From assembly GCF_958298935.1 (NCBI RefSeq), contig NC_084928.1, positions 18,755,501 through 18,819,500 of the forward strand: 64,000 bases of DNA, in the 5' to 3' direction. A model generated the notes under the pieces. It was not told where the DNA came from and ran no database searches. It worked only from the letters and a program-made list of their open reading frames with translations. Position 1 is the first letter of the stretch, and the number at the start of each line of letters is the position of its first letter. This DNA comes from Phragmites australis. Its lineage: Eukaryota; Streptophyta; Magnoliopsida; Poales; Poaceae. The position numbers and the translations under genes are program-made. Of the stretch, positions 32,164 through 43,853 are shown piece by piece.

Positions 32164-33674
32164 TTATGGGTTGTAAATCAATCCCCAGCACTGCTTGGCA
32201 AGCATAGCCAAATTGAAACAATGGAGGTCTCGAAACCCCAATCTACTGCTTAGGTATACACAATCCCCACCAAGCCATCCAATGCATTTTTTTATGGTCC
32301 TCATCATCACCCCACCAGAAACCTGAGATGGCATCAGAAATTCCTTCACAAATGTTTTTCGGAATCTTGAATACCGACACCGCATAAGCTAGTGTTGCTT
32401 GAGCAACCGCCTTCAATAAACCTCCTTTCCTCTTAGAGATAACATTTTCTCCTTCCACCCCTCAACTCTTTTAACCACTCTATCCACTAAGAACTGGAAA
32501 CAATCACTCTTGTCGGCTCCAACCATAGATGGGAGGCCTAGATATTTATCATTTAAGGACTCTATCATAATGTTAAGTTCAGAACACACTTCCATCCTGT
32601 TATCCACCATAGTATTAGGATTGAAGTATATACTGCATTTAGTAACACTCACCTGTTGACCCAAGCTTGCACAATACTAATCAAGAATACACTTCAAGGT
32701 CCTGGCATTCTCCCCATTTGCTTTCATCAAAATCAAAGAATCATCAGCAAATAGCAGAGGGGAAACCGGTGGGGCATCTCTACAAACTTTTACACCCACC
32801 AAATTGTCCACCTCCTCCACATAGTTTAATAAGCTCGAGAGCCCCTCTGCACATAAGAGGAAGAGGTAGGGATATAGTGGATCTCCCTGACATAGGCCTC
32901 TAGTTGGCGAAAAAACATTCGCCTCAACAGAGTTAAATCTTATAGAATATTTGACAGATGTGACACACGCCATAACCAAATCAATCCATTGTTCTACAAA
33001 ACTGAGTGCCAGCATAATTTTCCTTAGAAAACACCACTCAGTCTGATCATAGGCCTTGCGCATATTTAGTTTCACCGCACAGAGACCTTGCTTTCCCGTC
33101 TTCTTCTTAATTGCATGTATGCATTCATACACAATCAACACATTATCTGTTATCAGCCTTCTTGGAACAAAGGCACTTTGCATCTCTCCTATGATATCTG
33201 AAAGAATCACCTTAAGATGATTTGCCAACATCTTTGAAAGGATCTTGTAGATTACATTAGTAAGACTGATAGGATGAAATTGGTTACCTTATCTGGTGAG
33301 TCAATTTTTGGAATGAGCACTATAGTTGTACTATTCCAACCATCCAGAAGGCTCCAAGAGTTGATAGCAGCCAGAACTTCCTCTGCAATATCATCTCCAA
33401 TCATATCCCAAAAACATTTGTAGAACACCACATGTAGACCATCCGGTCCCGGCGCTTTTAGGTCCCCAATTTGGGAGAGGGCCTCTTTAACATCTTCTCT
33501 AGTAAATGCCGCTAACAAACCATCATTCATTGGCCCAGTGACTTTCCTTTTTACTTTGCCAATCACTTCATCACCTAGATCATGGACCTCTGTAGTAAAC
33601 AATCCAGAGAAGTAAGATTTGATCAACGCCCCAAGCTGATCATTGCCTTCAACATGATTCCCATTGTCATCCAC
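32164..33674 (-). pseudogene. LINE reverse transcriptase
   Basis: ORF 33674-33252 gives the N-terminal fingers with LKAPGPDGLHVVFYK. ORF 33231-32677 gives QSAFVPRRLITDNVL, CAVKLNMRKAYDQTEW (Asn where the catalytic Asp usually stands in KLDMSKAYD) and PLLFADDSLIL with the F-A-D-D pair. ORFs 32664-32413 and 32458-32164 give YLGLPSMVG and the thumb region. A frameshift splits the fingers from the palm near 33240. The Asp-to-Asn change also argues against activity. Confidence 0.75.
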
Positions 33675-33884
33675 CAGGAACTCAATGGTATTCTTCTTCT
33701 TTCTAGCTGAGGCAAAAATTTGAAAGTAACTCGTGTTTCGATCTCCATGTTGGAGCCAATTGACTCATCCACGCTGTAGCCAGTAGAGCTCTTCCTGCTC
33801 TAACCGGTTCTCAATAAGGACCTGAACCTCCTTCTGGCAAGCAAAACTTGCGTCTGTCATCGGACCACAACATAGATCTTCTAA

Positions 33885-34223
33885 TTAAGCTTTAAGACTA
33901 TTTAATCTTTTGTGTGGTCCTTTGAGCACATTCCTGTCCCATGTGTGAAGATTCGCAAGGACCCTGCTTAGCTTTTGCATGACTTGTGGAGCTTCTCCCG
34001 AGGTGATTGCCCGATTCCAAGGGGAATGAACAATTTGCTCAATTGTTTCTTCCTTTAACCAGCGAGCTTCAAATCTCTTAACTCCTCTCAATTCTTGATG
34101 CACACCGGCATAAAATTCAGAATCCACTATTACCGGCCAGTGATCAGATTTCGTCATCTCTACATTAATAACCATAACATGTAAACAAATCATGCCATGA
34201 TTTATTGCACCAATTGCACCCAT
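33885..34223 (-). pseudogene. LINE endonuclease C-terminal tail
   Basis: The segment contains TKSDHWPVIVD, the last motif (S-D-H) of the AP-endonuclease-like domain, then FEARWLKEE, as in plant L1 ORF2. The rest of the endonuclease is absent, placing the truncation point just beyond 34223. Confidence 0.6.
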
Positions 34224-34239
34224 AACTAATCCTAGCTAC

Positions 34240-35430
34240 TAAAGTAAATGAACGAAGGTCATCCCTTAGGCCCAAAACCTATGGAGCAAATAAGCATTCC
34301 ACGTTTGGGAGAGTGCTTCACCTTCCAATGTATCCATACGATATGAGCTGGGTCTTCAGGACTCTGTCACAATGAAGGGGCCGTCCAATTAGACTGGAAC
34401 TTCCTGACTATTTCATGATTCAGCTTTCACCGAAGGACAAGATCTCCAGGTTGGTATGTAATGTACCCAATTTTCTTCTCTGCCCATCGCCTTGTTTCTT
34501 CTTGGTACTTTGCGAGGTTTGCCACCGCTATTAGGCGAGACTCTTTTGTGAGATCATCGATAATGATGCTTTGTCCCTGGAGTTAGCAGAGAGAACTCAC
34601 AACGATTTAGTTCTCTCTTCTTCTAGGGTCACAACATCATCTCCAAATAACAAGCGAATATGTATGAATCTTGTGGGTTGGGTTACTGTGTGCTGTGGGA
34701 TCATAAAACCTTTAGCAGTTCTTCCACCCATTTACTCTTCAATAGTCCTACTAACCGTTTGGCCACTATATTAGAGATGTCACCATTGGTCCTTTCGACC
34801 GCTCCATTGGATTTTGGATGACCAACCGAAGTGAAACACAACTTCACTCCTAAACCTTCGTAGAAATTCTTGAGCAGTGTAGAATCAAATAGTGTCCAAT
34901 TGTCGAGAGTTACTTCATGGGGCACCCCGAACTGGCACACTATGGGCTGCCAAAAGAAGTGCTGGATATTCTTTGCTATGATCCAGGCAAGCAGCATGGC
35001 TTCAGTCCATTTAGAGAAATAATCAACTACCACCACTACATACCGAAGGTCTCCCGGTGCTCAAGGGAAAGGGCCGATGATGTCGATTCCACATCATGCT
35101 AATGGCCACACTAGAGGGATGGGCTGCAAAGCATATTGCTGGACATGTGATTGTCTCCCCATCTATTGGCACCTGGGTCATGTTCAAATCAAGGCCTCCA
35201 TGTCTGAAGCCGTCATTGACCAATAGAAACCTTGCCAAAATACCTTTGAGACAAGGGCCCTCAAGACTACGTAGGACCCACAAAGTCCTTGATGCATCTC
35301 CGAAAGCAACTACTGACCTTTGGCCTTGGACACCCATTACAACAGAGATTCGCAAACTCCCCCCTTGTATAACTTTCCGTCAATGACCTAGTAGTTGCTG
35401 GTTTGGTACGAGATACTCCTCACTTCCACC
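34240..35430 (-). pseudogene. Element G integrase remnant
   Basis: ORF 35036-34701 holds the core: VVVDYFSKWTEA with the first Asp, VTLDNWTLFDS around the second, and NGAVERTNG with the Glu. The zinc-binding N terminus is spread over broken frames at 35060-35430. The C-terminal end, in an LPNVWNAYLL-type segment, lies near 34290. The change of the usual DNGTQF to DNWTLF affects a conserved spot. Confidence 0.6.
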
Positions 35431-35519
35431 TCATCTTCAGGAGATCCTCCTCTCTACCACCTCATCTTCGGGAACTACTTGGTCCTGAAGGTAGGCCAAT
35501 AAAGGGGTTTGCCAATCTA

Positions 35520-36480
35520 CTTATGCTATCACATTGACATTAGCCGAAGGCTCTTCTAGTCCTATTATCGGGGCTTTGAGAACCTCAAAGAATGCTTCAG
35601 AGGGTAAAGTGGTGCCCTGTTCTATAGCTTTTGCCAAGTCATCTGCTTCTTGGTTTTCTCCCCTTTGGATGGTTTTTGACACGAAGCCTGAGAAGAGTTT
35701 TTGCATCCCCTTTGGATGGTTTTCTCCCCTTTGGATGGTTTTTGACACCTGTTGGAAATACTTGGTTAGCTCTGAATTTTTTTTATCTGAAAGGATTTGT
35801 CAACATGGCTTGCGACAAGCTGCGAATCCATTTTTACTAGTACGTGTTTAGATCCATGGGCCTTCGCCTTTCGAAGACCCAAAAGCACTGCTTCATATTC
35901 GACAACGTTATTCATAGTGTCGAACCGAAGTATTGTTGCATAACATAACCTCAGCCTCCTTGGGTGATATGATTAGGGCTATTGCCACCACACTAGAAAG
36001 GCCCCAGACTCCGTCTATGTATATGGTCTGTATCTAGTCGGGATGTGGATCCTTCGACTCTCCTACCCCAAGTGTCCAATCGGCGATGAAGTCTGCCAAG
36101 ACTTGGGACTTTATGGCCATATGCACAGCGGGGAGTTTGCGAAGATATCTTTCAAGGGGTACATGGTTGGAATTGTGATCGGATGAGCCGTGAAGTAATG
36201 CTTTAGCTTCTACGATGCCATGACCATAGCGTGCGCCATTTTCTTGAGCTCAGAGTATCTCTCCTTTGCTCCACCTAGCACCTCCGAGGCAAAGTAAATC
36301 GGCAATTGCCGAAGGACCCTTCAATTTTCTTTTCATGAACTAAAACCACGCTGACTGTTGAAGGTGATACCATAATGTATAGCAATAACCTACTGCCAAA
36401 ATCTAGACTAACTAAAGTGGCAAGTGTTATCAGATGGGCTCTTCAAGGATTCGAAGGCTGCTTGCTGCTTGTCAATCCAT
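35520..36480 (-). pseudogene. Element G RNase H and second (Tat-type) RNase H
   Basis: The pol RNase H survives as fragments (YFASEVLGGAKERYSELKK near 36270). The second RNase H shows NNVVEYEAVLLGLRKAKAHG near 35890 and KMDSQLVASHV near 35820. Downstream, a stretch encoding VSKTIQRGEN occurs twice (around 35660-35690 and 35725-35750), a local tandem duplication that lengthens this domain tail. Confidence 0.6.
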
Positions 36481-36489
36481 CTAAATGGG

Positions 36490-38900
36490 TTTGAGCCTTT
36501 AAGGACCTGAAGGAAAGGCGAACACTTCCCTGCAGATTGAGCAATGAAGAGATTCAGTGAAGTCACTTTTTCGACCAAGCGTTGTGTTTCCTTAATTGAT
36601 TTGGGGGGGAGCCATTGTCCACAATGACTCGTATCTTCTCTAGGTTGGCCTCAATGCCTCTTCAGGATACCAGACATCCCATTAATTGATTAGAACATAT
36701 GCCAATTTTAGGTTTCAGTCGTAGGACCACTGCCCAAAGATTTACAAAGTCTCCTCCAAATCATCCCCATGATCTCCTTCGCACCTGCTTTGAACGACGA
36801 TGTCATCGATATAAGCTGCTATGTTGCGGTCTAGTTGTATGCTGAGGACTTTGCTTATTAATCGTACGAAGGTTGCACCTGTGTTGGGAAGGTGAAACGG
36901 CATCCATACATAACAGTAAGTGCTAGAGGGTGTAATAAATCTCATTTTTGTTATGTCTTCTATGGCCATCCAGACTTGGTGGTACCTAGAGTACGCATCG
37001 AGGAAATTCATTAGCTTCAACCTCGCTGCATCTACCAAATCCTAGTCTATCCTGGCTAGAGGAAAATCATCCTTCGAACACATAAAGGATCAAATGGCCC
37101 AAGAGGGAAGAGGAAGGGGTGAATTGGGCCCGAATTAAAATTAATTCAATCGAACTCTAGAACAAGTAAATAATCTTATCCTAGATGAATAGTAAAGAAA
37201 CTACAATGACCAAATTTGATAGAATGCTAAGAAAGAAAACATGCAAGCTACAACAAGAAGAGAATTGCGAAACATAATCTTGCAAGAAAGTAAATGCTCA
37301 AAGTAAATGTGGGAAAGTAAAGAGATGGGCAAGAAGACACCGATTTTTTGTCTGAGGTATCGAGGAGTTGGTACTTCCCCCTAATCCTCATTGGAGCATC
37401 CACTAAGGATATTGCTCCCCCTTGAGTCATCAAGACTCAAGTTCTCCTTAGTGATAGCCATTTCTCCATCTCCGGATTGGTGGGATTTAAAAAGGCATAA
37501 AGCTTCCTCTTGGGGCTCCTACAAGAACTCCAAGAGCTCACCAGGACACCTCCAATCACGAAGACTGGCTAGGTGTTACCAACCAATAATAGTAACAAGC
37601 TAATAGCTTCACTTGATCCAAATTAAGTATAGACTACATCTAGATGTACACTTGCTATTATCCTTGCACTAATGATGTCCTTGCTCTTCAATTAAGAACT
37701 TTGCAAATCACTCTAGTACACTCCCTTGCCTCTTGATCACACACTAAGTGTTTCAGCTCTTCTGAATCAAAAGAGTTACCTAGGGAGACGAAATGAGGGG
37801 GTATATATAGGCTAGAGGTCCAAAACTAGCCATTGCCCAACCATCCACATTTTACGTGAACGTTGGATGATCTAGCGTGCACAGGCTCCAGACACCAAAC
37901 CATCTAGTGCGAATCCTCCACCTAAAACTAGACGTTACTGCACTAAATTCTCCGGTGAAGCCTCCGATACATACGTCGAACCATCCGGCGTCTATGATTA
38001 AAACTTCTATTTAATCAAAATAAATTCCTTTGGCGTTTACTCCGATGACGCCTCTGATATATGCGCCAGACTATTTGGCGTGTATAAGTCCATTTTCCAC
38101 TTAACAGAAAAACCTTATGGACTTCACTTTAGTGAAGCATCCAGTGTATACGCCGAACCATCCGGTGTGTACAAACTTGAATTCCATCTTTTGAAAGATA
38201 CTCTGGTGTAGTCAACTCACTACGTCGGACCATCTATCGTGCACAAAAGCTGTGAGATAAATGCTCTGACATGTATAAATACCTCAGCGCCGGATCATCT
38301 GACGTGTAGAGTTTTTCTAGAACTTTTCCAATTCAAACTTCTTTAAGTCCTATCTTCAATTCAACTCATTCATGTGCTTCCCTGAGCTATATAGTGCTAG
38401 AATTTCAAAAGTGGGCATCCAACTAAATCTAGACTCAACTAGGTCAAGCTACTACTCTTAGCCCCTCTTTATAGTCCATTCAAAGAACAAAGAAAGAGAG
38501 ACTATACTACTCTAAGTGCCCTTCATCTCCTTGTGACACTTAGAACTAGAAGGTCCTTAATCTTGAAGTTCACATACTTTGATCATTCATCCAACCAATT
38601 AAGGGGCCAATATCGCCCAACACCATTGTGAACTAATTTTTTATTACCCTTCAAAGCAAACATGTTAGTCATAATGATATGGTTGTCATTAATGATTGAA
38701 ACACTTACCACTTACCTAGGGGTCTAGATGCTCCAGGCACATTTTATTTAGATTAGTGAAATCCACATACATGCGTCACCTGTCATCACTCTTTTCACTA
38801 ACACTGGGTTTGGCAACCACTCAGGGTGTATGACTTCGCGTATTACTCTAGCTTCTAGAAGCTTCTCGACTTCTCCCCAGATGGCCTCCTGATGTTCAAG
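36490..38900 (-). pseudogene. Element G reverse transcriptase, split by a solo LTR
   Basis: The N-terminal part lies right of the insertion (38738 to about 38900, including MYVDFTNLNK). The rest lies left of 37083: CSKDDFPL, then LKLMNFLDAYSRYHQVWMA, MPFHLPNTGATFVRLI and AYIDDIVVQS near 36800 (Y-I-D-D). Removing 37084-38737 and one CACAT restores the continuity of N-K and C-S-K-D-D across the join. Stops elsewhere show decay. Confidence 0.7.
37084..38737 (-). mobile_element. Solo LTR of a SIRE-related copia element inside the RT of element G
   Basis: A 1654-bp insert is flanked by CACAT on both sides (37079-37083 and 38738-38742). Its sequence parallels the SIRE 3' LTR at 55895-57451: AAAGGATCRAATGGCC start, a GTGAATTGGGC block, CCCCCTTGAGTCAYCAAGAC and CTCCGGATTGGYGGG. 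It has no internal genes. CpG-rich palindromes present in the other LTR are largely decayed here, so it is older. The termini no longer show TG/CA. Confidence 0.75.
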
Positions 38901-39169
38901 GGACATCTTTCAAAGCTTCTACTTCTTGGGCTTTGCTCCCAATATCATATTAACCCAGAAGGTATATAATAGCTTTGCCTCTTTCTCATGAACTAAATCG
39001 GCACCAATGTGTACACACTTATCTTCATTCTTGGTATGTAGCAGAACTCACTTAATGTTGCTCTCCGGTTTTGCCTTTGGTGAGGAGATCTCTTGCTCCT
39101 TTTCTTCTGCTTCAGATAGAAAATGTACACTTCACTACCCTGGGATTTGGCCATGTTCATTCCTTTGCA

Positions 39170-39592
39170 CTACAACTGAGTCCCCTCAATAGATATGACT
39201 CCATTTGGGCTTGGCATTTTTATGCACAAGTTACCGTGATGGAGGACCACACCGAAGCTAGATAGGGCACCCCTTCTGAAGATGGTGTTGTACTGGTAGG
39301 GAACTTGCACTACATCAAACAATATGTTTTCTATTCGCACCCTTCCTCCTTCCTCGAAGGTTACTGGGAGTGAAATCCGTCTGAGTGCTCCAATGGACTC
39401 TCCTTCGAAGCCTTGCAATGGAGTACATGTGGGTTGCAAGCATCTTCTAGCAATTCCCACCTTATTTAATACCTTAGTGAATAGTAGATCTGTGAAACTC
39501 CCTCCATCTATTAGCGCTCTATGTACCTCGAACCTAGACACATTCACTAAAATAACAAAGGCATCGGTGTGCGGGTAGTCCAATACTCGCAT
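39170..39592 (-). pseudogene. Element G aspartic protease
   Basis: A 140-aa ORF has RALIDGGSFTDLLF, the active-site motif in the D-G-G-S form usual for Tat elements, followed by LQGFEGES and a VVQVPYQYNTIFRRGAL segment matching the Y-N-.-I-.-G-R flap region. Arg replaces the expected Gly after IF. The ORF ends at 39170 while the linker to RT continues in broken frames to 38900. Confidence 0.65.
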
Positions 39593-39937
39593 ATCTTCTT
39601 GAGTGAAGGTGATCGGCAGTTGAGACCATCAAGACTTGATGTACGGGGAACTTGTTCCCACATGGTTGATCCTTCAAACATATTCTCCTCACTATATCTT
39701 GGACTCGAAGTCATAGCTAGATCCACCGAATACAGCCAATATCATATTTCAGGCTCTGTCCACACTTTGCACTGATCTCACCCCCTCTGAAGGGGCTTTG
39801 ATTGCCATTCTAAGTGGTGAGGGTGGCAACTCTGGTGTCTGGGAATGCTGCGGGTGGTAAGCTTCGGACCATGTCGTGGGATGAGGCTAGTAAAGAAGAG
39901 GTGGAGCCATAGGGTAGGACCCAAAGGCTGGACTATC

Positions 39938-41340
39938 TCATGGCTCCATGTGATGTATTGCTTGAGGATCATAAGAGGGTCTGGAGCCATGTGGCCCGGA
40001 AGATTGCCTGCTCATCCCCTCCTTCAAAGCCATAACATGGAGACATAATTTAGTGGTGTGAACAGCATCCTCACCATGTACCATGCAATAAAGTGGTCTG
40101 GTGTGCTCGTGCACGCGCCCACGGCCCCTTGCTGAACCCCTATCTCTTTGCTTCCTTCTATCTTGGGCTTCTTCAATGCTAAACACATTTTGCTTATGTC
40201 CCATTGGCTTTGTGAAATTGATGGTGAGACTTGTGCTTATCCGGGGACCATGGGTCCTCTTCAAGTGCTCCTCTCTTTCCTTCCCACGAGGCCTTCTTTC
40301 CTCACCCATCTTGTTACTTCAGACCTCTAAAGGAGGATGATCAGTGTGCCTCTAAAGGTCATCCTCTTCTGTTCTTGAGTATTCCTCCATTTTGTTGAAT
40401 AGCTCATCAATGTCCTTGACCGGCTTCAGTGCTAGTCGGAATGCCAATGCCCCAGGTCAAAGCCATTGCCGAGCATTATCAATTAACATGTTGTTACTCA
40501 GACCATGCGCGTGGCACTTCACTTGTACAAACCAATGGTTTTAATCCTTTATGATCTCACTGTCCTTCTGCTTCAATGCGAACAAATCTACTATTGTGAC
40601 GAGGGCCATGTAGTTGCCTGGGAAATGTGAGAACAATTCCTATTGAAGTGTTCCCAAGAGTATATGTCTCCGGGGGGGGGGGGAGGGCAGTGAAGTATAC
40701 TAGGAGAGGGATATTCCTTTGAACGAGAGTGAAGACCTTGGTCATGGTTGAATCATCTCCCCCCCCCCCCGGATTCCACTATGGCCTCGAAGCTCATTAT
40801 GAACTCCTCGGGTCCGTTTCACTGTTGTACATATGTAGTCGTAGTATTTTGAACTCCGAAGGCCACAGCCGTGCTTGCAGACCTGATGACAGCAGCGAGC
40901 TTTGATCTATCACTCATAGGCAGACCAGCTCCTCCAATGTGTGGCAAAGTGCTACCTCTGTATCCCTATTTCTGCTAACTCCCTCGAAGGTCCTTGCTGA
41001 GAGGACATAGATTGACGAAGGGACCTAACCTCTTCCTGTAACTCTTGTATCTACTTCGTTACTTCTTCCACTTGTCATTTGTATTGAGTGTAGCTTTCTT
41101 CGGAGGCTCTGACCTCGCGGTCCTCCTAAATCTCTGGTTCGATCACCTCACTGGCTCCAGTTTTGCCACCTTCTGGGTCTTCGGCTTGGGGGGATCTCGG
41201 CCAAAGCTCCAACCCCTCTACCCCCATGGCATACCTCCTTCTTAGGGTGGGTCAAACCATCTTCAATGTCTTCTACCTCCTTCGCTTTTCCCTTCCTCGT
41301 CTTCGGTGGCATGATGGATCACAACATGGTTGTGGATTTG
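39938..41340 (-). pseudogene. Element G gag remnant
   Basis: ORF 40309-39938 is a basic, R/K/E-rich gag C-terminal part with a YCMVHGEDAVHTTKLC zinc-type segment (C...H...H...C). ORF 40745-40557 and broken frames to 41340 hold the N-terminal and core parts, without a clean Retrotrans_gag domain. Two homopolymer tracts (G at 40674-40683, C at 40760-40769) disrupt the region. Confidence 0.45.
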
Positions 41341-41353
41341 ATCCCCACGACCA
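41334..41353 (-). promoter_or_regulatory. Element G primer-binding site
   Basis: The minus strand reads TGGTCGTGGGGATCAAATCC, 8 nt inside the LTR edge at 41362. It starts with TGG and looks like a tRNA 3' end complement. The tRNA species is not resolved. Confidence 0.5.
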
Positions 41354-41361
41354 GCACAAAA

Positions 41362-42059
41362 TGTTGGGATCTTGATCACAACACAATGAATAACACAATA
41401 CCCCAGACACTCACACCAAAGTAGAGAGGTATTTAATGGTGCATAAAATGTTCATATTCATCACATCAGTTGGGTAGTGCTATTTATAGCCATAGATAAA
41501 CCATCCCAATCATCATTACATTAATGCTCTTGTTCATTGGAATGTTCTTAGAATATTCTAGGTGTATTACAACCACTATACTATTACAACATTACATCGA
41601 CCAGGATGTGATACATGTCTACAACCGCGTGCATCAACCAACCCTTCGGCCTAATGGTGGACCGCCTTCAGGCCTCACTTCGACTGATGGTTGACCACCT
41701 CTAGCCTCTCCTTTGGTTCCTTCACTTTGTCATAGATGTCCTTTCACTTCTCTCTTCATCCGTGCTTCTCAAAGGGGTGCTCTTGGCCTCTGGGCCTTCA
41801 TTGTCCGCCCAGTATTCCTTCAGGTCCCATTGAAGCCTTCGGTATGCCCTCGAGGCCTCCAATTTTTGTAGTTGGTGTTGTCCTCCCCTTTCAGCTCTAT
41901 CTCTGCAAGACAACTTCTAGAACCACCTCTTTTATTATGTTAGCGTTGTCCATCCTTATCTTTTATTATGTTAGCGTTGTCCATCCTTATCTGGGATTTT
42001 CCAAGGCTATCCAAAGTCAATGGGGGTCAGAAAACTAGCGTAGTACCATTCCCCCAACA
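41362..42059 (-). repeat. Element G 5' LTR
   Basis: 698 bp with TGTTGGG at 41362 and CCCAACA at 42059, a 7-bp inverted end pair. The PBS is adjacent on the inner side. A direct duplication (TTTTATTATGTTAGCGTTGTCCATCCTTATC type, 31 bp) lies near 41930-41990. No second LTR copy was found in the window. Confidence 0.65.
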
Positions 42060-42694
42060 CTATGTATTGCGTTGTCCTGCCATGCTTCTCTTGCCAAGGT
42101 TGTCGAATCATAGCTGGTGAAGTGAGTGGGGGATGGCCGATGCTGTTGGTTGAAATTAGAGTAATGCTGAGCAGCTGGCCAGAACTCAAGAAGGTAAAAA
42201 TCATACATTATCATGTCAAAGGAAATACATTTCCGTGGGAACAATATTCAAATTGTTATTGTTCTAAACTAGTCACCATACCAACAAATTTTGAGGGAAT
42301 TAAGCTGATTAAATATGTTTGGGCAGCAGGTCCAAGTATTTCAGTATAGGATTAAAATAGTATTGATTCTTTTGAAATTTTGCATCAATTTCATGAAATG
42401 ATACTGGCTATAGGAATATTTTACACCATGCCTAAATTTTGATCTCTTATATCTAGATAGCACAGAAAATGTTTCAGCTGGTAGCCTGGGATAAAAAAAC
42501 TCTTGTCTAACTTGTTTAGGACTTAGTAATGCTTTGAACTTTTAGGCGCTTGCTGAAAAGTTTGTGCTTCTCAGAGGTACATCAATGTCTACTTTCGGTT
42601 AATCTTGTGTTTTGAAAGGCTAATCTATTAGCACCTTTGTGTTTGCTCCAACAGTGCCACTAAACAACCAAGTCTTACTTTTGCAGGTTAGGTT
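42060..42694. other. Unassigned sequence between elements G and J
   Basis: Low-copy-looking sequence. The 95-aa plus-strand ORF 42062-42349 has no motif I recognise. TTTTGCAGGTTAGG at 42680 resembles a splice acceptor but nothing supports an exon. Confidence 0.35.
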
Positions 42695-42699
42695 GGAAT

Positions 42700-42995
42700 T
42701 GTTGGTGATTGGAGAGCAGAAATGAAACTGGGAACATAGCAGTATCTCATAGACAGAGGAGTTCACGAGCAGAGCAGAGGACAAGCTAGCAAACTGGCTT
42801 GCAACTTCCTTTGTTTATACAACCATCATCATTATATACATGAGATACTTCATATTTATAGAATTCCTAACCGACCTATTCATGGAGCTGGAGTGTTCCA
42901 GAACTCTCCCATCCTTTCTTGTCTATTGCTATCACTAGAACATGCATGAGCTCACTAAAAAACTAATAGCTAAAACGTACAATAACAGGACTAGC
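42700..42995 (-). repeat. Element J 3' LTR, truncated
   Basis: It matches 51804-52100 from TGTTGGTGATTGGAGAGCAG through AGGACTAGCT. The remaining 80 or so bases of the LTR, the PPT and the end of pol are missing, so the RNase H frame reaches directly into the LTR remnant. Confidence 0.75.
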
Positions 42996-43853
42996 TAAAA
43001 CGTGCAAAATTCCATTTTAATTTCACGGTGCTTCATTGCTTTTCTGATATAATGATACTTGATCACAATATGCTTGGTCCTTTCATGATTGACTGAATTC
43101 TCACTTATTGCAATAGCAGACTTGCTATCACAATAAATTGTAGTTGGCTCATCTTGCTTCTTGCCTATGTCTTCAATTATTCTTGTTAGCCATACTGCTT
43201 GTGAAACAGCTCGTGTTGCTGCTACATATTCTGCTTTTGCTGAAGATAGAGCAACAATATTTTGTTTCTTTGTAGACCAAGAGCACATACCTGATCCAAG
43301 CGAGAAAGCATAACCTGATGTGCTTTTCATATCATCAAGACATCTAGCCCAATCACTATCTGCGAAGCCAATCAATCTTGAGTCTTGAACTAGCTTATAA
43401 TAAATCCCAAAGTCCATAGTCCCTTTAATATAACGTAGAACTCTTTTTGCAGCAAAATAATTCAGCTGACTTGGACTACTCATGTATCTTGACAACCAAC
43501 TAGCTACAAACATAATATCTAGTCGTGTAGCAGTCAAATATAATAAGCTTCCAACCACACTTCTATAAACTGTTGGATCAACCTTACTTGCTCCTTCACA
43601 TATCTTTTGTTTCTCATTAAGCATTAAGGGGGTTGTAACTGATTTGCAATCATGCATTTTAAATTTCTTCAGTATACTTTCTACATACTCCTTTTGAGAT
43701 ATGAAAATACCTTTATCATTTTGATATATCTCCATGCCAAGAAAATAATGTAGCAATCCAAAATCACTCATCTCATATGTCTCCATCATATCCTTTTTGA
43801 AGTCTTCCATCATTTTTTCACTATTGCCTGTATATATTAAGTCATCAACATAT
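42995..43853 (-). pseudogene. Element J RT C-terminal half and RNase H
   Basis: Begins with the VDDLIYTG part of the YVDD motif at 43853, immediately beside element K. Then come FGLLHYFLGMEIYQ, YRSVVGSLLYLTATRLDIMF, and copia RNase H blocks (GFADSDWARCLDDMKSTSGYAF, SAKAEYVAATRA, YCDSKSAIAIS, ERTKHIVIKYHYIR). It ends at KMEFCTF, about 30 residues short of the normal copia end, because of the deletion into the LTR. Confidence 0.8.

Larger units (their letters stand above)
30659..34223 (-). mobile_element. 5'-truncated LINE (L1-type non-LTR retrotransposon)
   Basis: On the minus strand the order is: end of the AP endonuclease, reverse transcriptase, zf-RVT, RNase H, and a short A tail (T7 on the plus strand at 30659-30665). 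This is the layout of plant L1 ORF2. ORF1 and most of the endonuclease are missing at the 5' side, where it abuts element G. Frames are broken repeatedly. No flanking duplication was found. Confidence 0.75.
34225..42059 (-). mobile_element. Element G: decayed Tat-lineage Ty3/gypsy retrotransposon, 3' LTR missing
   Basis: The minus strand reads 5' LTR (42059-41362), PBS, gag, protease, RT, RNase H, a second (archaeal-type) RNase H, and integrase ending near 34250. The extra RNase H is the mark of the Tat lineage. A solo LTR splits the RT. The 3' LTR is absent: sequence passes directly into the LINE. Stops and frameshifts are frequent throughout. Confidence 0.7.

Noticed and set aside
40660..40780. 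G12/C10 homopolymer runs (also G14 at 25296)
   Set aside because: Could be real or assembly artefacts; no biological feature can be claimed from them.
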